Of a stretch of DNA of 64,000 nucleotides, positions 35,686 to 46,571 are shown piece by piece. Numbering within the stretch: the first letter of the stretch is position 1; every line of letters begins with the position of its first letter. Under the pieces are notes generated by a model. That model was given only the letters and a program-made list of their open reading frames with translations, ran no database searches and was not told the DNA's origin. The translations under genes and the position numbers were made by a program. The DNA is from Bradyrhizobium retamae. GTDB lineage: Bacteria > Pseudomonadota > Alphaproteobacteria > Rhizobiales > Xanthobacteraceae. The stretch covers positions 60,825 to 124,824 of the forward strand of contig NZ_LLYA01000124.1 of NCBI RefSeq assembly GCF_001440415.1, given 5' to 3'.

Positions 35686-36702
35686 ATGAATGTCCCGTCG
35701 CGGGCGACATCCGAAACCGAACCGATGACCTCCGAAGGCGTCGTCGCGGCTGGTGTTTACGTCGATGGCCGCCGCATCGCCAATATCGCCATCGAGGAGG
35801 CGTCGAGTTGGCGCAGCAAACCCGGTCACGTCGTCTGGATCGGCCTGTATGAGCCGGATCTGGCGCTGCTGACCAGCGTTCAGCAGCAATTCGACCTGCA
35901 TGATCTCGCGATCGAGGATGCCAACCACGCGCATCAGCGCCCCAAGATCGAGCAGTACGGCGATGGCCTTTTCATCGTGGCGAGAACCGCGCAACTTGTT
36001 CGGGGCAGGATCGCGTTCGGCGAAACCCATCTGTTCGTCGGCGAAGGCTATCTGGTTTCGGTGCGCCACGGGGCATCAACGTCATACGCGCCGGTGCGGG
36101 AACGCTGCGAGAGCTGTCCCCGCGCGCTGGCGCGTGGCGAGGACTACATTCTCTATGCCATCCTCGATTTCATCGTCGACAACTATTCCCCGGTGCTGGA
36201 AACGATCCACGAGGAGATCGAGGAAATTGAGGATCACGTGTTGGCCAGCCCAATTACGCGAGCGCAAGTCGAGCGGCTGTACATGCTCCGACGCGACCTG
36301 TTGAAACTCCGCAACGCGATTGGACCGCTGGTGGAAGTCTGCCGCCGGCTCGAACACGACAATTTGCCGATGGTGCGTACAGCCATGCAGGCGCTGTTTC
36401 GAGATGTCACCGACCACGTCAGGACCATCCAGGAGCGCACCGATTCAATGCGCGAGGTGCTGGCGTTCGCATTCGAGGCAAGCCTTCTGGTCGGCCAGGC
36501 CCAGGAGACCGCGGTCTCCAAGAAGCTGGCCTCGTGGCTGGCCATCATCGCCGTGCCGACGGCGGTCGCTGGGATCTACGGCATGAATTTCGAGCACATG
36601 CCGGAGCTGAAATGGCAGTACGGATATTTCATGGTGCTGGGGCTGATGCTTGCCGCCTGTAGCGGGCTGTACTGGCGCTTTCGCAGCGTGGGATGGCTGT
36701 GA
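35686..36702 (+). CDS. corA: CorA family magnesium/cobalt transporter
   Basis: 338 residues from ATG 35686; the open frame begins at 35653, but GGGATGGA is placed best for 35686. Large cytoplasmic N-domain with EEIEEIEDHVL coiled-coil and VERLYMLRRDLLKLRNAIGPL, then two C-terminal membrane helices joined by the signature YGMNFEHMPEL. It conducts Mg2+ (or Co2+/Ni2+). It lies between purQ and purS on the opposite strand. Confidence 0.93.
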   Translation: MNVPSRATSETEPMTSEGVVAAGVYVDGRRIANIAIEEASSWRSKPGHVVWIGLYEPDLALLTSVQQQFDLHDLAIEDANHAHQRPKIEQYGDGLFIVARTAQLVRGRIAFGETHLFVGEGYLVSVRHGASTSYAPVRERCESCPRALARGEDYILYAILDFIVDNYSPVLETIHEEIEEIEDHVLASPITRAQVERLYMLRRDLLKLRNAIGPLVEVCRRLEHDNLPMVRTAMQALFRDVTDHVRTIQERTDSMREVLAFAFEASLLVGQAQETAVSKKLASWLAIIAVPTAVAGIYGMNFEHMPELKWQYGYFMVLGLMLAACSGLYWRFRSVGWL

Positions 36703-36726
36703 GTGGCAAGCCCGCCGCTCACATCC

Positions 36727-36969
36727 TCATCCCAAAAGCTCGACCCGATAATTCTCGATCACGGTATTCGCGAGCAGCTTGTCGGCGGCATCCTTCAATG
36801 CCGCCTCGGCCTTGGCCCTGTCCGAGCCGGACAGTTCGATGTCGAATACCTTGCCCTGGCGGACGCTGGCGACGCCATTGACGCCGAGCGATTTCAGCGC
36901 GCCTTCGATGGCCTTGCCCTGCGGATCGAGGATGCCGGACTTCAACGTAACGGTAACGCGTGCCTTCAC
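36727..36969 (-). CDS. purS: FGAM synthase, PurS subunit
   Basis: 80 residues, complete. The small subunit that bridges PurL and PurQ for ammonia channelling. Typical N-terminus MKARVTVTLKSGILDPQGKAIEGAL and C-terminus IENYRVELL. It starts 20 bases after purC ends and is very likely cotranscribed from purC. Confidence 0.97.
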   Translation of the reverse strand: MKARVTVTLKSGILDPQGKAIEGALKSLGVNGVASVRQGKVFDIELSGSDRAKAEAALKDAADKLLANTVIENYRVELLG

Positions 36970-36989
36970 GAGATTTGCCCCAGTTCTTC

Positions 36990-37757
36990 TCAGCTCTTCA
37001 CCAGCACCGGACCCGAACCGGCCGGGCGCTCGTTCTCCATCAGAATGCCCAGACGTTTCGCCACCTCGGTATAGGCTTCGAGCAAGCCACCGAGATCACG
37101 GCGGAAACGGTCCTTGTCGAGCTTCTCGTTCGACTTGATGTCCCACAGCCGGCATGAGTCGGGCGAGATTTCGTCGGCGACGATGATCCGCATCATCTCG
37201 TTCTCGAACAGGCGGCCGCATTCCATCTTGAAATCGACCAGGCGGATGCCGATCCCCAGGAACAGCCCTGTCAGGAAGTCGTTGACGCGGATGGCGAGCG
37301 CCATGATGTCGTCGATTTCCTGCGGCGTCGCCCAGCCGAACGCGGTGATGTGCTCTTCCGACACCATGGGGTCGTTGAGCTGGTCGTTCTTGTAGTAGAA
37401 TTCGATGATCGAGCGCGGCAGCTGGGTGCCCTCCTCGATGCCGAGGCGCTGCGACAGCGAACCGGCGGCGACGTTCCGCACCACCACTTCCAGCGGCACG
37501 ATCTCGACCTCGCGAATCAACTGCTCGCGCATGTTGAGGCGGCGGATGAAATGGGTCGGCACCCCGATGTCGTTGAGATGCTGAAACAGGTACTCCGAAA
37601 TCCGGTTGTTGAGGACGCCCTTGCCCTCGATCACCTGGTGTTTCTTGGCATTGAACGCGGTCGCATCGTCCTTGAAGTGCTGGATCAGGGTTCCCGGCTC
37701 CGGACCTTCATACAGGACCTTGGCCTTGCCTTCATAAATACGGCGTCGACGGCTCAT
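36990..37757 (-). CDS. purC: SAICAR synthase
   Basis: 255 residues from ATG 37757 ([13 protein letters not shown]); an open frame to 37826 is a non-conserved extension. It joins CAIR and aspartate in purine synthesis. Motifs: [29 protein letters not shown] and [22 protein letters not shown]. First gene of a purC-purS unit. The 318-base region to the divergent DUF1476 gene (37758-38075) holds both promoters; TTGTTT with TATCTA 17 bases later may serve the DUF1476 side. No other gene was seen there. Confidence 0.97.
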   Translation of the reverse strand: MSRRRRIYEGKAKVLYEGPEPGTLIQHFKDDATAFNAKKHQVIEGKGVLNNRISEYLFQHLNDIGVPTHFIRRLNMREQLIREVEIVPLEVVVRNVAAGSLSQRLGIEEGTQLPRSIIEFYYKNDQLNDPMVSEEHITAFGWATPQEIDDIMALAIRVNDFLTGLFLGIGIRLVDFKMECGRLFENEMMRIIVADEISPDSCRLWDIKSNEKLDKDRFRRDLGGLLEAYTEVAKRLGILMENERPAGSGPVLVKS

Positions 37758-38075
37758 TGGGATGTACCGTGTTTTGTTGAAATCCATGAAATTGGTGTGC
37801 TCCGGATGACAAGGGTTTGCGACCACGACGGAGCTGCCGTGAAGGCCAGGTCCCGAACGTAAGCGACCGGAAACAGAACAAGAACCTCGCCTGATGGCAA
37901 CCTAACCGATTGGCCCATCCAGCACAATCGACCCGGCCCGATTGGGCCCAACTTATCCCGATTGCCTGCGGCTTAACGGACCGTTGTTTTACCGATTCGC
38001 CCCCTCTATCTAGGTAGTCCATCGGGCCGCGACAACGCGGCCTCATTTACCGTTTACGGGGATTGGAACCGAAGA

Positions 38076-38399
38076 ATGACCACTTTCGACAAGCGCGAGG
38101 AAGGTTTTGAGAAGAAATTCGCCCTCGACGAGGAGCAGAAGTTCAAGGCTGAGGTGCGCCGCAACAAGCTGCTCGGTCTTTGGGCAGCGGAAAAGCTCGG
38201 CCTGTCGGGCGATGCCGCCACCGCCTATTCCAAGGAAGTGGTCGCGGCCGATTTCGAGCAAGCCGGCGACAAGGACGTCCAGGACAAGGTGGTGAATGAT
38301 CTTACCGCCAAGGGCGTCGCCGTCACCGCACAGGAAGTTCGCGTCAAGATGGACGAACTGATTGCGGTTGCCGCCGCCCAGGTGAAGGCGGGCTCGTAA
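38076..38399 (+). CDS. DUF1476, ATP synthase zeta-type inhibitor protein
   Basis: 107 residues, the alphaproteobacterial F1-ATPase inhibitory zeta subunit family (DUF1476), which blocks ATP hydrolysis by binding F1. The first 20 residues (MTTFDKREEGFEKKFALDEE) are the family signature and hold the inhibitory segment; ALKAEVRRNKLLGLWAAEKLGL-like helix follows. It is divergent from purC. Confidence 0.93.
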   Translation: MTTFDKREEGFEKKFALDEEQKFKAEVRRNKLLGLWAAEKLGLSGDAATAYSKEVVAADFEQAGDKDVQDKVVNDLTAKGVAVTAQEVRVKMDELIAVAAAQVKAGS

Positions 38400-38413
38400 C
38401 GCCCCCTCCGTCT

Positions 38414-38501
38414 CCGTCATTGCGAGGAGCGCTAGCGACGAAGCAATCCATTCCTCCACTTGCGGCGGCATGGATTTGCTTCGCTCCGCTCGCAATGACG
38501 G
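38414..38501. repeat. Palindromic repeat, CCGTCATTGCGAG family
   Basis: Arms CCGTCATTGCGAG (38414-38426) and CTCGCAATGACGG (38489-38501) are perfectly inverted. An inner near-perfect pair, CGAAGCAATCCA / TGGATTTGCTTCG, adds a second stem. A related but left-truncated copy is at 40426-40488. Confidence 0.85.
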
Positions 38502-38533
38502 CGGGACTGCCTTACGTATCTGTAAGACCGCTT

Positions 38534-39442
38534 CTAGCGATACTCCTTTCGAACGATCTCCATCAATCGCCGCGCCGCCGCGCTCAGGAAGCCGCCGCGG
38601 CGCGTTACTGTGACGACGTCATGGCCTGCCCTGAGATCGCGCACGGCGATCGTCGAAATCGTCTTGTGTCGCAGTTCCTCTGCAGCGTTGCTCTCCGATA
38701 ACAGCGCAATGCCAAGGCCGGCTTCGACCAGGCGCTTCTGCGCGGTCAGGCTATCGACTGGCGTCCAGTCGATTTCGCCGAGGCCGTGGGTCTGGAACAG
38801 CGCAAAGACATGTGCGGCCGAGATCTCGCGCCGTCCCGGTACGACCGGAAATGCGATCCAGCGCTCGCCGCGCAGATCGGCGAGCTTTGCGACCCGGCGG
38901 CCGGCGCGCGGATGATCCAGCGCGCATACGACCTGCAGCCGCTCGGAGAACAGCAACTCGCAATCGAGGTCGCGCGAGCGATCGCGATCATAACGCAGGC
39001 CGATGGTCACCTCGCCGCGGCGGACCATGTCGCTGACCTCTGCGCTGGTCGCGGTACGCAGGCTCAATTCGACCTCGGGATGTTCGGCCGCGAAGCGCCG
39101 GAGAACCGCCGACAGCCGCCCGCCGGCAAGCGTGCCGACGACGGCGAGCGCGACCGGTCCTAAATCCGGCCGCGCCAGTGCGCGCACCGCATTCTCCGCA
39201 TCCTGGGCCGCAGCCACCGCGCGCTCGGCATGAGGCACCAGCACTTTTCCGGCGTCACTCAACGTCGTGCGCCCCGCGATCCGCTCGAACAGCGGCACGC
39301 CGAGCTCCTGCTCCAAGAGCGCAATGCGCCGCGAAATCGCCGGCTGCGAGCGGTGCAGCGCTTTTGCGGCATTCGAAATGCCGCCGCGGCGATGAATGGT
39401 CAAGAAGGTAAGAAGCGCATCGCTGTCCATGTTTTCATTCAT
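38534..39442 (-). CDS. LysR family transcriptional regulator
   Basis: 302 residues. N-terminal winged HTH with the LysR signature ISNAAKALHRSQPAISRRIALLEQELGVPLF, then a periplasmic-binding-type effector domain (about 95-300). It is divergent from the PEP-mutase-family gene at 39552 with a 109-base gap, the usual arrangement for a LysR activator and its target. Confidence 0.92.
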   Translation of the reverse strand: MNENMDSDALLTFLTIHRRGGISNAAKALHRSQPAISRRIALLEQELGVPLFERIAGRTTLSDAGKVLVPHAERAVAAAQDAENAVRALARPDLGPVALAVVGTLAGGRLSAVLRRFAAEHPEVELSLRTATSAEVSDMVRRGEVTIGLRYDRDRSRDLDCELLFSERLQVVCALDHPRAGRRVAKLADLRGERWIAFPVVPGRREISAAHVFALFQTHGLGEIDWTPVDSLTAQKRLVEAGLGIALLSESNAAEELRHKTISTIAVRDLRAGHDVVTVTRRGGFLSAAARRLMEIVRKEYR

Positions 39443-39551
39443 GCAAAAAGCTGATGACGCTTAGAGAAATAACAAATTTGGCTGATGGAGGATAGCCCGC
39501 TAGTTTCGTCGCCAACCAGACCCCGACCAACAAACGAAGCGGAGATTGCCG

Positions 39552-40364
39552 ATGCGAAGCCAGACCGAAAAGGCCGAGGCGTTTCGCGGGCTGCATGCGC
39601 GGCCCGGCGCGTTCATCATCCCCAATCCATGGGACGCTGGCACCGCAAAGCTGCTCGCAGCGATGGGCTTTGAGGCGCTCGCGACCACGAGTCTGGGGCT
39701 TGCCAATACGCTCGGCAGCGCGACCGTGAGCTTAGACGCCATCCTCGAGAACTGCCGGGCGATTGCGGAAGCCACCGACCTGCCCGTCAGCGCCGACCTG
39801 GAGAACTGCGGCGCGGACGACCCGAAGGTCGCGGCAAGAGCGATCGTGCGCGCGGCCGAAGCCGGCGCCGTCGGCGGCTCGATCGAGGATTTTTCCGGCG
39901 ATCCGGCGAAGCCGATCTACGATTTCTCGCTCACGGTCGAGCGGGTGCAGGCGGCGGTCGAGGCGGCGCGCGCACTGCCCTTCCCGTTCACGCTGACCGC
40001 GCGGGCGGAGAATTTCCTGCACGGCCGCAAGGATCTCGACGACACCATCAAGCGGCTGCAGGCGTTCGAGGCGGTTGGCGCCGATGTCCTGTATTCCCCT
40101 GGCCTCTACGACATCGAGACGATCCGCGCCGTGGTGTCGTCGGTCGGCAAGCCGTTCAACCTGGTGATGGGATTTGCCGATCCGACGCTGACGCTTCCGC
40201 AACTCGCCGAGGTCGGCGTCAAGCGCATCAGCGTCGGCGGCGCGATGGAACGCTACGCGCTGGCAGCGTTCTTGAAGTGCGCGCGTGAAATGAAGGAGCG
40301 AGGTTCATTCACCTATGTGCGCGAGATGGCGCCGATCGCGGAGGTGCGGGCGGCGTTTGTCTGA
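39552..40364 (+). CDS. Isocitrate lyase/PEP mutase family protein
   Basis: 270 residues from ATG 39552 (GGAG 8 bases upstream). The fold is shown by FIIPNPWDAGTAKLLAAMGFEALATTSLG, LPVSADLENC (Mg-binding acidic residues) and TARAENFLHGRKDLDD. Such enzymes cleave or rearrange C-C or C-P bonds (2-methylisocitrate, phosphonopyruvate, oxaloacetate). The substrate here is not assigned; the divergent LysR gene likely controls it. Confidence 0.9.
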   Translation: MRSQTEKAEAFRGLHARPGAFIIPNPWDAGTAKLLAAMGFEALATTSLGLANTLGSATVSLDAILENCRAIAEATDLPVSADLENCGADDPKVAARAIVRAAEAGAVGGSIEDFSGDPAKPIYDFSLTVERVQAAVEAARALPFPFTLTARAENFLHGRKDLDDTIKRLQAFEAVGADVLYSPGLYDIETIRAVVSSVGKPFNLVMGFADPTLTLPQLAEVGVKRISVGGAMERYALAAFLKCAREMKERGSFTYVREMAPIAEVRAAFV

Positions 40365-40425
40365 CGGTCTCTCCGCGAGGAGCCAACAGGTCGCGCGAAT
40401 GCGCGCCCGATGACAGGCTCCGCGA

Positions 40426-40488
40426 CGAAGCAATCCATCTTTCCGTTATGCCGCGAGATGGATTGCTTCGCTGCGCTCGCAATGACGG
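40426..40488. repeat. Left-truncated copy of the CCGTCATTGCGAG repeat
   Basis: CGAAGCAATCCATCT (40426-40440) and AGATGGATTGCTTCG (40456-40470) form a perfect 15-bp stem. The right arm CTCGCAATGACGG (40476-40488) is present but the left arm is replaced by unrelated sequence. Clearly the same family as 38414-38501. Confidence 0.8.
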
Positions 40489-40500
40489 TGGAGGCGGACG

Positions 40501-40989
40501 TCACTCCTCCTTAAATCCATACTCCGGTACATTCCCACTCGCGCCGTAATATTTATACGGCAGGAACTTGCCGGACATCGTGATCTTGACCCGGTCGCCC
40601 TTGGGATTGGCAACGCGGTCGATCGCCATGTCGAAATCGATCGCCGACATGATGCCGTCGCCGAATTCCTCCTCGATCAGCGCCTTCCACGCCGGGCCGT
40701 TGACCATCACCATTTCGTAGAAGCGGTAGATCAAGGGATCGGTCGGCGGCATCGGCGTGCCGGTGCCGCGCATCGGCACCTCGTTGAGCATCGCAGTTTC
40801 CGCTTTCGACAGCCCGAACAATTCGCCGGCATTGGCGGCTTGCGGCTTCGTCAGTTTCATCTGGCCCATGATGGCGCCGACGATCAGCACGTCCGAATAG
40901 CCGCCGATCTTTTCGCAGATGTGTTTCCAGCTCCAGCCCTTCTCGCGCTTGATATCGAGCAGCTTTTCGGTGAGGTCTTCGCGCTTCAT
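40501..40989 (-). CDS. cynS: Cyanate hydratase (cyanase)
   Basis: 162 residues from ATG 40989 with AAGGAG upstream. It converts cyanate and bicarbonate to ammonia and CO2. N-terminal HTH-like dimerisation domain (LLDIKREKGWSWKHICEKIG), then the catalytic core with YRFYEMVMVNGPAWKALIEEEFGDGIMSAIDF; Arg, Glu and Ser positions fit the family. It is last in the ABC operon, 65 bases after the ATPase gene, and so probably supplies nitrogen from cyanate taken up by the transporter. Confidence 0.96.
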   Translation of the reverse strand: MKREDLTEKLLDIKREKGWSWKHICEKIGGYSDVLIVGAIMGQMKLTKPQAANAGELFGLSKAETAMLNEVPMRGTGTPMPPTDPLIYRFYEMVMVNGPAWKALIEEEFGDGIMSAIDFDMAIDRVANPKGDRVKITMSGKFLPYKYYGASGNVPEYGFKEE

Positions 40990-41054
40990 GTTTCGTCTCT
41001 CCTTCAACACCCGTCATGCCCAGGCTCGTCCCGGGCATCCACGTACTTGTTTGG

Positions 41055-41996
41055 CTAACCCTGGGAAGACGTGGTTGGCCGGGCCACGCTCGGCCATGAC
41101 GCCTCAATCGAATCCTCTGCGTCCGCAGCCACCACCAGTTCCGGCTTGCCCGGCCGCACGACCGGCACGTTTCGCGGATCGTGATCGGTCACGGTGGCGG
41201 CAAACGTCTTGCTGCGGCTGACCAGGAAATCGACGATGTGATTGCGCACTGCATAATAGAGCGGATGGCGGTGCAGATCGATGCGGCCGCGATCCTTCGG
41301 CAGCGGATTTTCCACGATCTCGGCCAACACGGCACCCGGACCGTTGGTCATCAGAAAAATCTTGTCGGCGAGATAGATCGCCTCATCGACATCATGGGTA
41401 ATCATGAACGCCGTCTGCCCGGTCTCGAGGCAAATGCGCCGCACCTCGTCCTGCAGCGTACCGCGCGTCAGCGCGTCCAGCGCCGAGAACGGCTCGTCCA
41501 TCAGCATGATCTTCGGCGTGATCGAGAGCGCCCGCGCAATGCCGACGCGCTGCTTCATGCCGCCCGACAGTTCCGACGGCCGCTTGTGCTCGGAGCCGGT
41601 CAGCCCGACCAGATCGATGAACTTCTGCGCATGCGCCTTCACCTTGGCGCGATCCCAGTTGCGCCACTTCGAAGTCACGGCATAGGCGACGTTGCCGAGC
41701 ACCGTGCGCCATGGCAGCAGCGCATGGCTCTGGAAGATCACGGCGCGATCAAGACTCGTGCCTTCAATGGCCTGCCCGTCGACGATGACAGCGCCCGCGC
41801 TCGGCTGGTCGAGCCCCGCCAGGATGTTCAACACCGTGGTCTTGCCGCAGCCGGAATGCCCGATCACGCAGCCGAATTCGCCGCGCTTCATCGACAGCCA
41901 GAGATCCTCGAAAATCGTGGTCTCGCCGCCACCCGCGCCCGGATAACGCCGCGCGATACCCTCGATGGAAATGAATTTGTCGGTCATGGCCGCCAT
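41055..41996 (-). CDS. ABC transporter ATP-binding protein, NrtD/CynD-type
   Basis: 313 residues from ATG 41996, which shares a base with the permease stop (TGATG); a second ATG at 41987 is an alternative. Walker A GHSGCGKTT, Q-loop in FQSHALLPW, signature LSGGMKQR, Walker B IMLMDEP, H-loop MITHDVDEA. It matches the nitrate/sulfonate/taurine group. The C-terminal 50 residues extend past the usual domain. It is coupled to the permease and upstream of cynS. Confidence 0.93.
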   Translation of the reverse strand: MAAMTDKFISIEGIARRYPGAGGGETTIFEDLWLSMKRGEFGCVIGHSGCGKTTVLNILAGLDQPSAGAVIVDGQAIEGTSLDRAVIFQSHALLPWRTVLGNVAYAVTSKWRNWDRAKVKAHAQKFIDLVGLTGSEHKRPSELSGGMKQRVGIARALSITPKIMLMDEPFSALDALTRGTLQDEVRRICLETGQTAFMITHDVDEAIYLADKIFLMTNGPGAVLAEIVENPLPKDRGRIDLHRHPLYYAVRNHIVDFLVSRSKTFAATVTDHDPRNVPVVRPGKPELVVAADAEDSIEASWPSVARPTTSSQG

Positions 41997-42835
41997 CACT
42001 CCGGAAACGTGACCATGCGCGTAAACCGCGCCAGGATCTGGTCGAGCAGCATGCCGACAATGCCGATCATGAGGATGGCGATGATGACGTTGGTGATCGA
42101 AAGATTGTTCCACTCGTTCCAGACGAAGTAGCCAATGCCGGTGCCGCCCACCAGCATCTCGGCCGCCACGATCACGAGCCAGGCGATCCCGATCGAAATC
42201 CGCATGCCGGTCAGGATAGTCGGCGCCGCCGCCGGCAGGATTACGGTGAAGGCCCGCCTGACGGTGCCGACTTCCAGCGTGCGCGCGACGTTGATCCATT
42301 CCTTGCGTACCGCGGCGACGCCGAACGCGGTGTTGAGCAACATTGGCCACACCGAGCAGATGAAGATCACGAAGATCGCCGAGATCGAGGAATCCTTGAT
42401 GGTGTAGAGCGCGAGCGGCATCCAGGCCAGCGGCGAAATCGGCTTAAGGATTTGGATGAACGGGTCGATCGCCCTACTGATCAAGGGCGACATCCCGATC
42501 AAAAATCCGAGCGGAATGGCGACGATCACCGCGAGCAGATAGCCGAGGCCGACCCGCGCGATGGAATAGCCCAGCTGGATGCCGAGCCCCTTGTCGTTCG
42601 GCCCGTTATCGTAGAACGGTTGCCTGAGGTGCTCCCACAATTTGGCGCCGACATCGAGCGGCCCCGGCATCGCCGATTTGCCTTGGGTGGCCGTCAGTCC
42701 CATCAGCTTGGCGTATTCCGGCGACATGTTGCCGACAGCGCCCGTCGAGCGGGTGGCGAGATGCCAGATGCCGAGGAACGCCGCGAACAGCACGATCGAG
42801 ACGACCGCCGCGCGGAAGCGAAGGGAGGCGTTCAT
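41996..42835 (-). CDS. ABC transporter permease, NrtB/SsuC-type
   Basis: 279 residues, six predicted helices with a BPD_transp_1 domain. The EAA-like loop has EVGTVRRAFTVILPAAAPTILTGMRISIG. N-terminal helix and AVIVAIPLGFLIGMS fit the nitrate/sulfonate/cyanate transport family. It follows the binding-protein gene after a 166-base gap that contains a long palindromic repeat (42856-42973). Confidence 0.93.
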   Translation of the reverse strand: MNASLRFRAAVVSIVLFAAFLGIWHLATRSTGAVGNMSPEYAKLMGLTATQGKSAMPGPLDVGAKLWEHLRQPFYDNGPNDKGLGIQLGYSIARVGLGYLLAVIVAIPLGFLIGMSPLISRAIDPFIQILKPISPLAWMPLALYTIKDSSISAIFVIFICSVWPMLLNTAFGVAAVRKEWINVARTLEVGTVRRAFTVILPAAAPTILTGMRISIGIAWLVIVAAEMLVGGTGIGYFVWNEWNNLSITNVIIAILMIGIVGMLLDQILARFTRMVTFPE

Positions 42836-42855
42836 TGCGGATAGTCTCTCAGCAC

Positions 42856-42973
42856 GTCGTCCCGGCGAACGCCGGGACCCCTACGCCGTGCCGACTCTTT
42901 TAGGCACGATGTTGGAGACCTTCCTTCATTACTAACGCCGCGGAGTATGGGTCCCGGCGTTCGCCGGGACGAC
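42856..42973. repeat. 25-bp perfect inverted repeat element inside the operon
   Basis: Arms at 42856-42880 and 42949-42973 are exact complements; each contains CCCGGCGAACGCCGGG or its complement, itself nearly palindromic. The arms can pair with each other or fold separately. It lies between the substrate-binding and permease genes and may set their relative mRNA levels; that is inference. Confidence 0.9.
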
Positions 42974-43001
42974 AGCGGCAAATGTCGGTGCGGCCCCGCC
43001 A

Positions 43002-44384
43002 TCACGACGCCTTCCTGATCTTGAAGCTGGCGAGATAGTCCTCCGGCTTCGCAGGATCGAACGTCTTGCCCATCACCGAGAAACTCTTGGTGGTGGCGGC
43101 GGGCGGCGTCAGTCCTGCTTCTTTCATCAGCTTGGCGGCGTCGGTGGCGAGATAGACCTGCGCGGCGATGCCGGCATAGTCGATGTCGCCCTTGATCTGA
43201 CCCCAGCGCTTCATCTGGGTCATGATCCAGACCGCAAAGGATTGCCACGGGAATGGATCGAAATCGACGCGGTTCGGCTGCTGGACGATGTTGCCGAGCC
43301 CGTCGGCGAAGGTGCCGGTCAAAATCTGCTCCAGCACGATCGGCGGCTGGTTGAGATAGTTCGCCGGCGCGATCGCCGCCGCGATTTCCTTGCGGTTCTC
43401 CGCCTTGTGCGCGTATGCCGTCGCCTCGATGATCGATTTGAGCAGCGCGCCATAGGTATTCGGCATCGTGGTGACGAACTCCTTCGACGCAGCGAAGGCG
43501 CAGCACGGGTGTCCTTCCCAGATATCCTTGGTGAGGATGTGGATGAAGCCGGCGCCGTCAAACACCGCGCGCTGGTTCATCGGGTCGGGCCCGAGAAAGC
43601 CGTCGATGTTGTCGGCGCGCAGATTGGCGACCATTTCGGGCGGCGGCACCGCGCGGATCTGCACGTCGGCATCGGGATCGATGCCGTGCTCGGCAAGGTA
43701 ATAGCGCAGCAGATAATTGTGCATCGAGTAGTCGAAGGGTACGGCGAACTTGAAGCCCTTCCAGTCCTTCGGATTGCGCTTGTCCTTGTGCTTGATCGAC
43801 AGCGTGATCGCCTGGCCGTTGATGTTTTCCACGGCCGGCATGGTGTAGGGAATCGGATTGGAGCCGGCGCCCATGGTGATGGCGAGCGGCATCGGCGACA
43901 GCATGTGGGCGGCGTCGTATTCCTTGTTGATGGTCTTGTCGCGAATGACGGCCCAGCCGGCGGTCTTGATCACTTCGACGTTCAGGCCGTTCTTGGCATA
44001 GAACCCCATCGGCGCCGCCATGATGATCGGCGTGGCGCAGGTGATCGGGATGAATCCGACCTTGAGGTCTTTCTTTTCCAGCGGCCCGCCTTGCGCGAAC
44101 GCTTCCGTCGCCGTCTTGAGTGGGAAGAATTGCGATAATGCCGCCGCTGCCGTTGCCGCGCCCACTGACTTCAAAAACGCGCGTCGCGCGACGTCCTGCG
44201 GAAACATCGCGCGCATCACGGCGGAGGCGATCACCCCCTCGTAACGTTTCTGCTCGCTCTCGATGGCGGACTGGACTTGCAGTTGTGCGGCCTGGTGCTC
44301 GGCCTCGCTGACATGCTGGCCGCAGCTACAGCCACCGGCATGAAGACGGCGGTTAGGATCGAATGGATTGTCGAAGGTAGACAT
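43002..44384 (-). CDS. ABC substrate-binding protein, NrtA/CmpA type, Tat-type signal
   Basis: 460 residues. The N-terminus has a long pre-region with Cys residues (GGCSCGQH, residues 17-24), then a Tat-like RRAFLK motif with a hydrophobic stretch near residues 68-93. The mature part is NrtA-like (KVGFIPITCATPIIMAAPMGFYAKNGL, WEGHPCCAFAASKEF). Bound ligand may be nitrate, cyanate or a nitrile-type molecule; cynS in the operon favours cyanate. AGGAGG precedes the ATG, 23 bases below a sigma-54 promoter. Confidence 0.9.
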   Translation of the reverse strand: MSTFDNPFDPNRRLHAGGCSCGQHVSEAEHQAAQLQVQSAIESEQKRYEGVIASAVMRAMFPQDVARRAFLKSVGAATAAAALSQFFPLKTATEAFAQGGPLEKKDLKVGFIPITCATPIIMAAPMGFYAKNGLNVEVIKTAGWAVIRDKTINKEYDAAHMLSPMPLAITMGAGSNPIPYTMPAVENINGQAITLSIKHKDKRNPKDWKGFKFAVPFDYSMHNYLLRYYLAEHGIDPDADVQIRAVPPPEMVANLRADNIDGFLGPDPMNQRAVFDGAGFIHILTKDIWEGHPCCAFAASKEFVTTMPNTYGALLKSIIEATAYAHKAENRKEIAAAIAPANYLNQPPIVLEQILTGTFADGLGNIVQQPNRVDFDPFPWQSFAVWIMTQMKRWGQIKGDIDYAGIAAQVYLATDAAKLMKEAGLTPPAATTKSFSVMGKTFDPAKPEDYLASFKIRKAS

Positions 44385-44418
44385 CAGCCCTCCTGCGCGA
44401 CGTTTGCTCCCTTATTAA

Positions 44419-44433
44419 GCAAGGCACATGCCA
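44419..44433 (-). promoter_or_regulatory. Sigma-54 (-24/-12) promoter of the ABC-cynS operon
   Basis: Minus-strand TGGCATG-TGCC-TTGC matches the consensus TGGCACG-N4-TTGC with one change. The GG and GC dinucleotides are 10 bases apart, as required, preceded by C and followed by TT. Transcription should start about 12 bases on, near 44407, leaving a 23-base leader to the substrate-binding gene at 44384. Confidence 0.85.
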
Positions 44434-44496
44434 GCCCCGTTCTGCGGCGATGGCTCTGAGATCACAGGGATTCTGCTGACGTTGGCGACTGCGAAA

Positions 44497-44539
44497 ATTC
44501 GTGATACACGAAATGTCGTAGTTGAATTACGAAATTTCG
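44497..44539. promoter_or_regulatory. Candidate enhancer-type palindromes upstream of the sigma-54 promoter
   Basis: TTCGTGATACACGAA (44498-44512) is a perfect 15-bp palindrome. CGAAATTTCG (44530-44539) is another. They lie about 65-120 bases upstream of the -24 box, at the usual distance for an activator binding site, and next to the regulator gene start at 44553. Confidence 0.55.
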
Positions 44540-44552
44540 GAGTACCGACTGG

Positions 44553-46475
<1,923 letters not shown>

Positions 46476-46571
46476 TTAGGGCGTGCACTCGTAAACGTCG
46501 GCTTCCCACGGCAAAGCGGAAGGCATCCGGCTTGACGGTGATCGGCGGCTGCCCCTTAACGGACGTTGCAT

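Noticed and set aside
38414..40488. Repeats considered as CRISPR units
   Set aside because: Only two palindromic copies, of different length and widely spaced, with no regular spacers and no cas genes.
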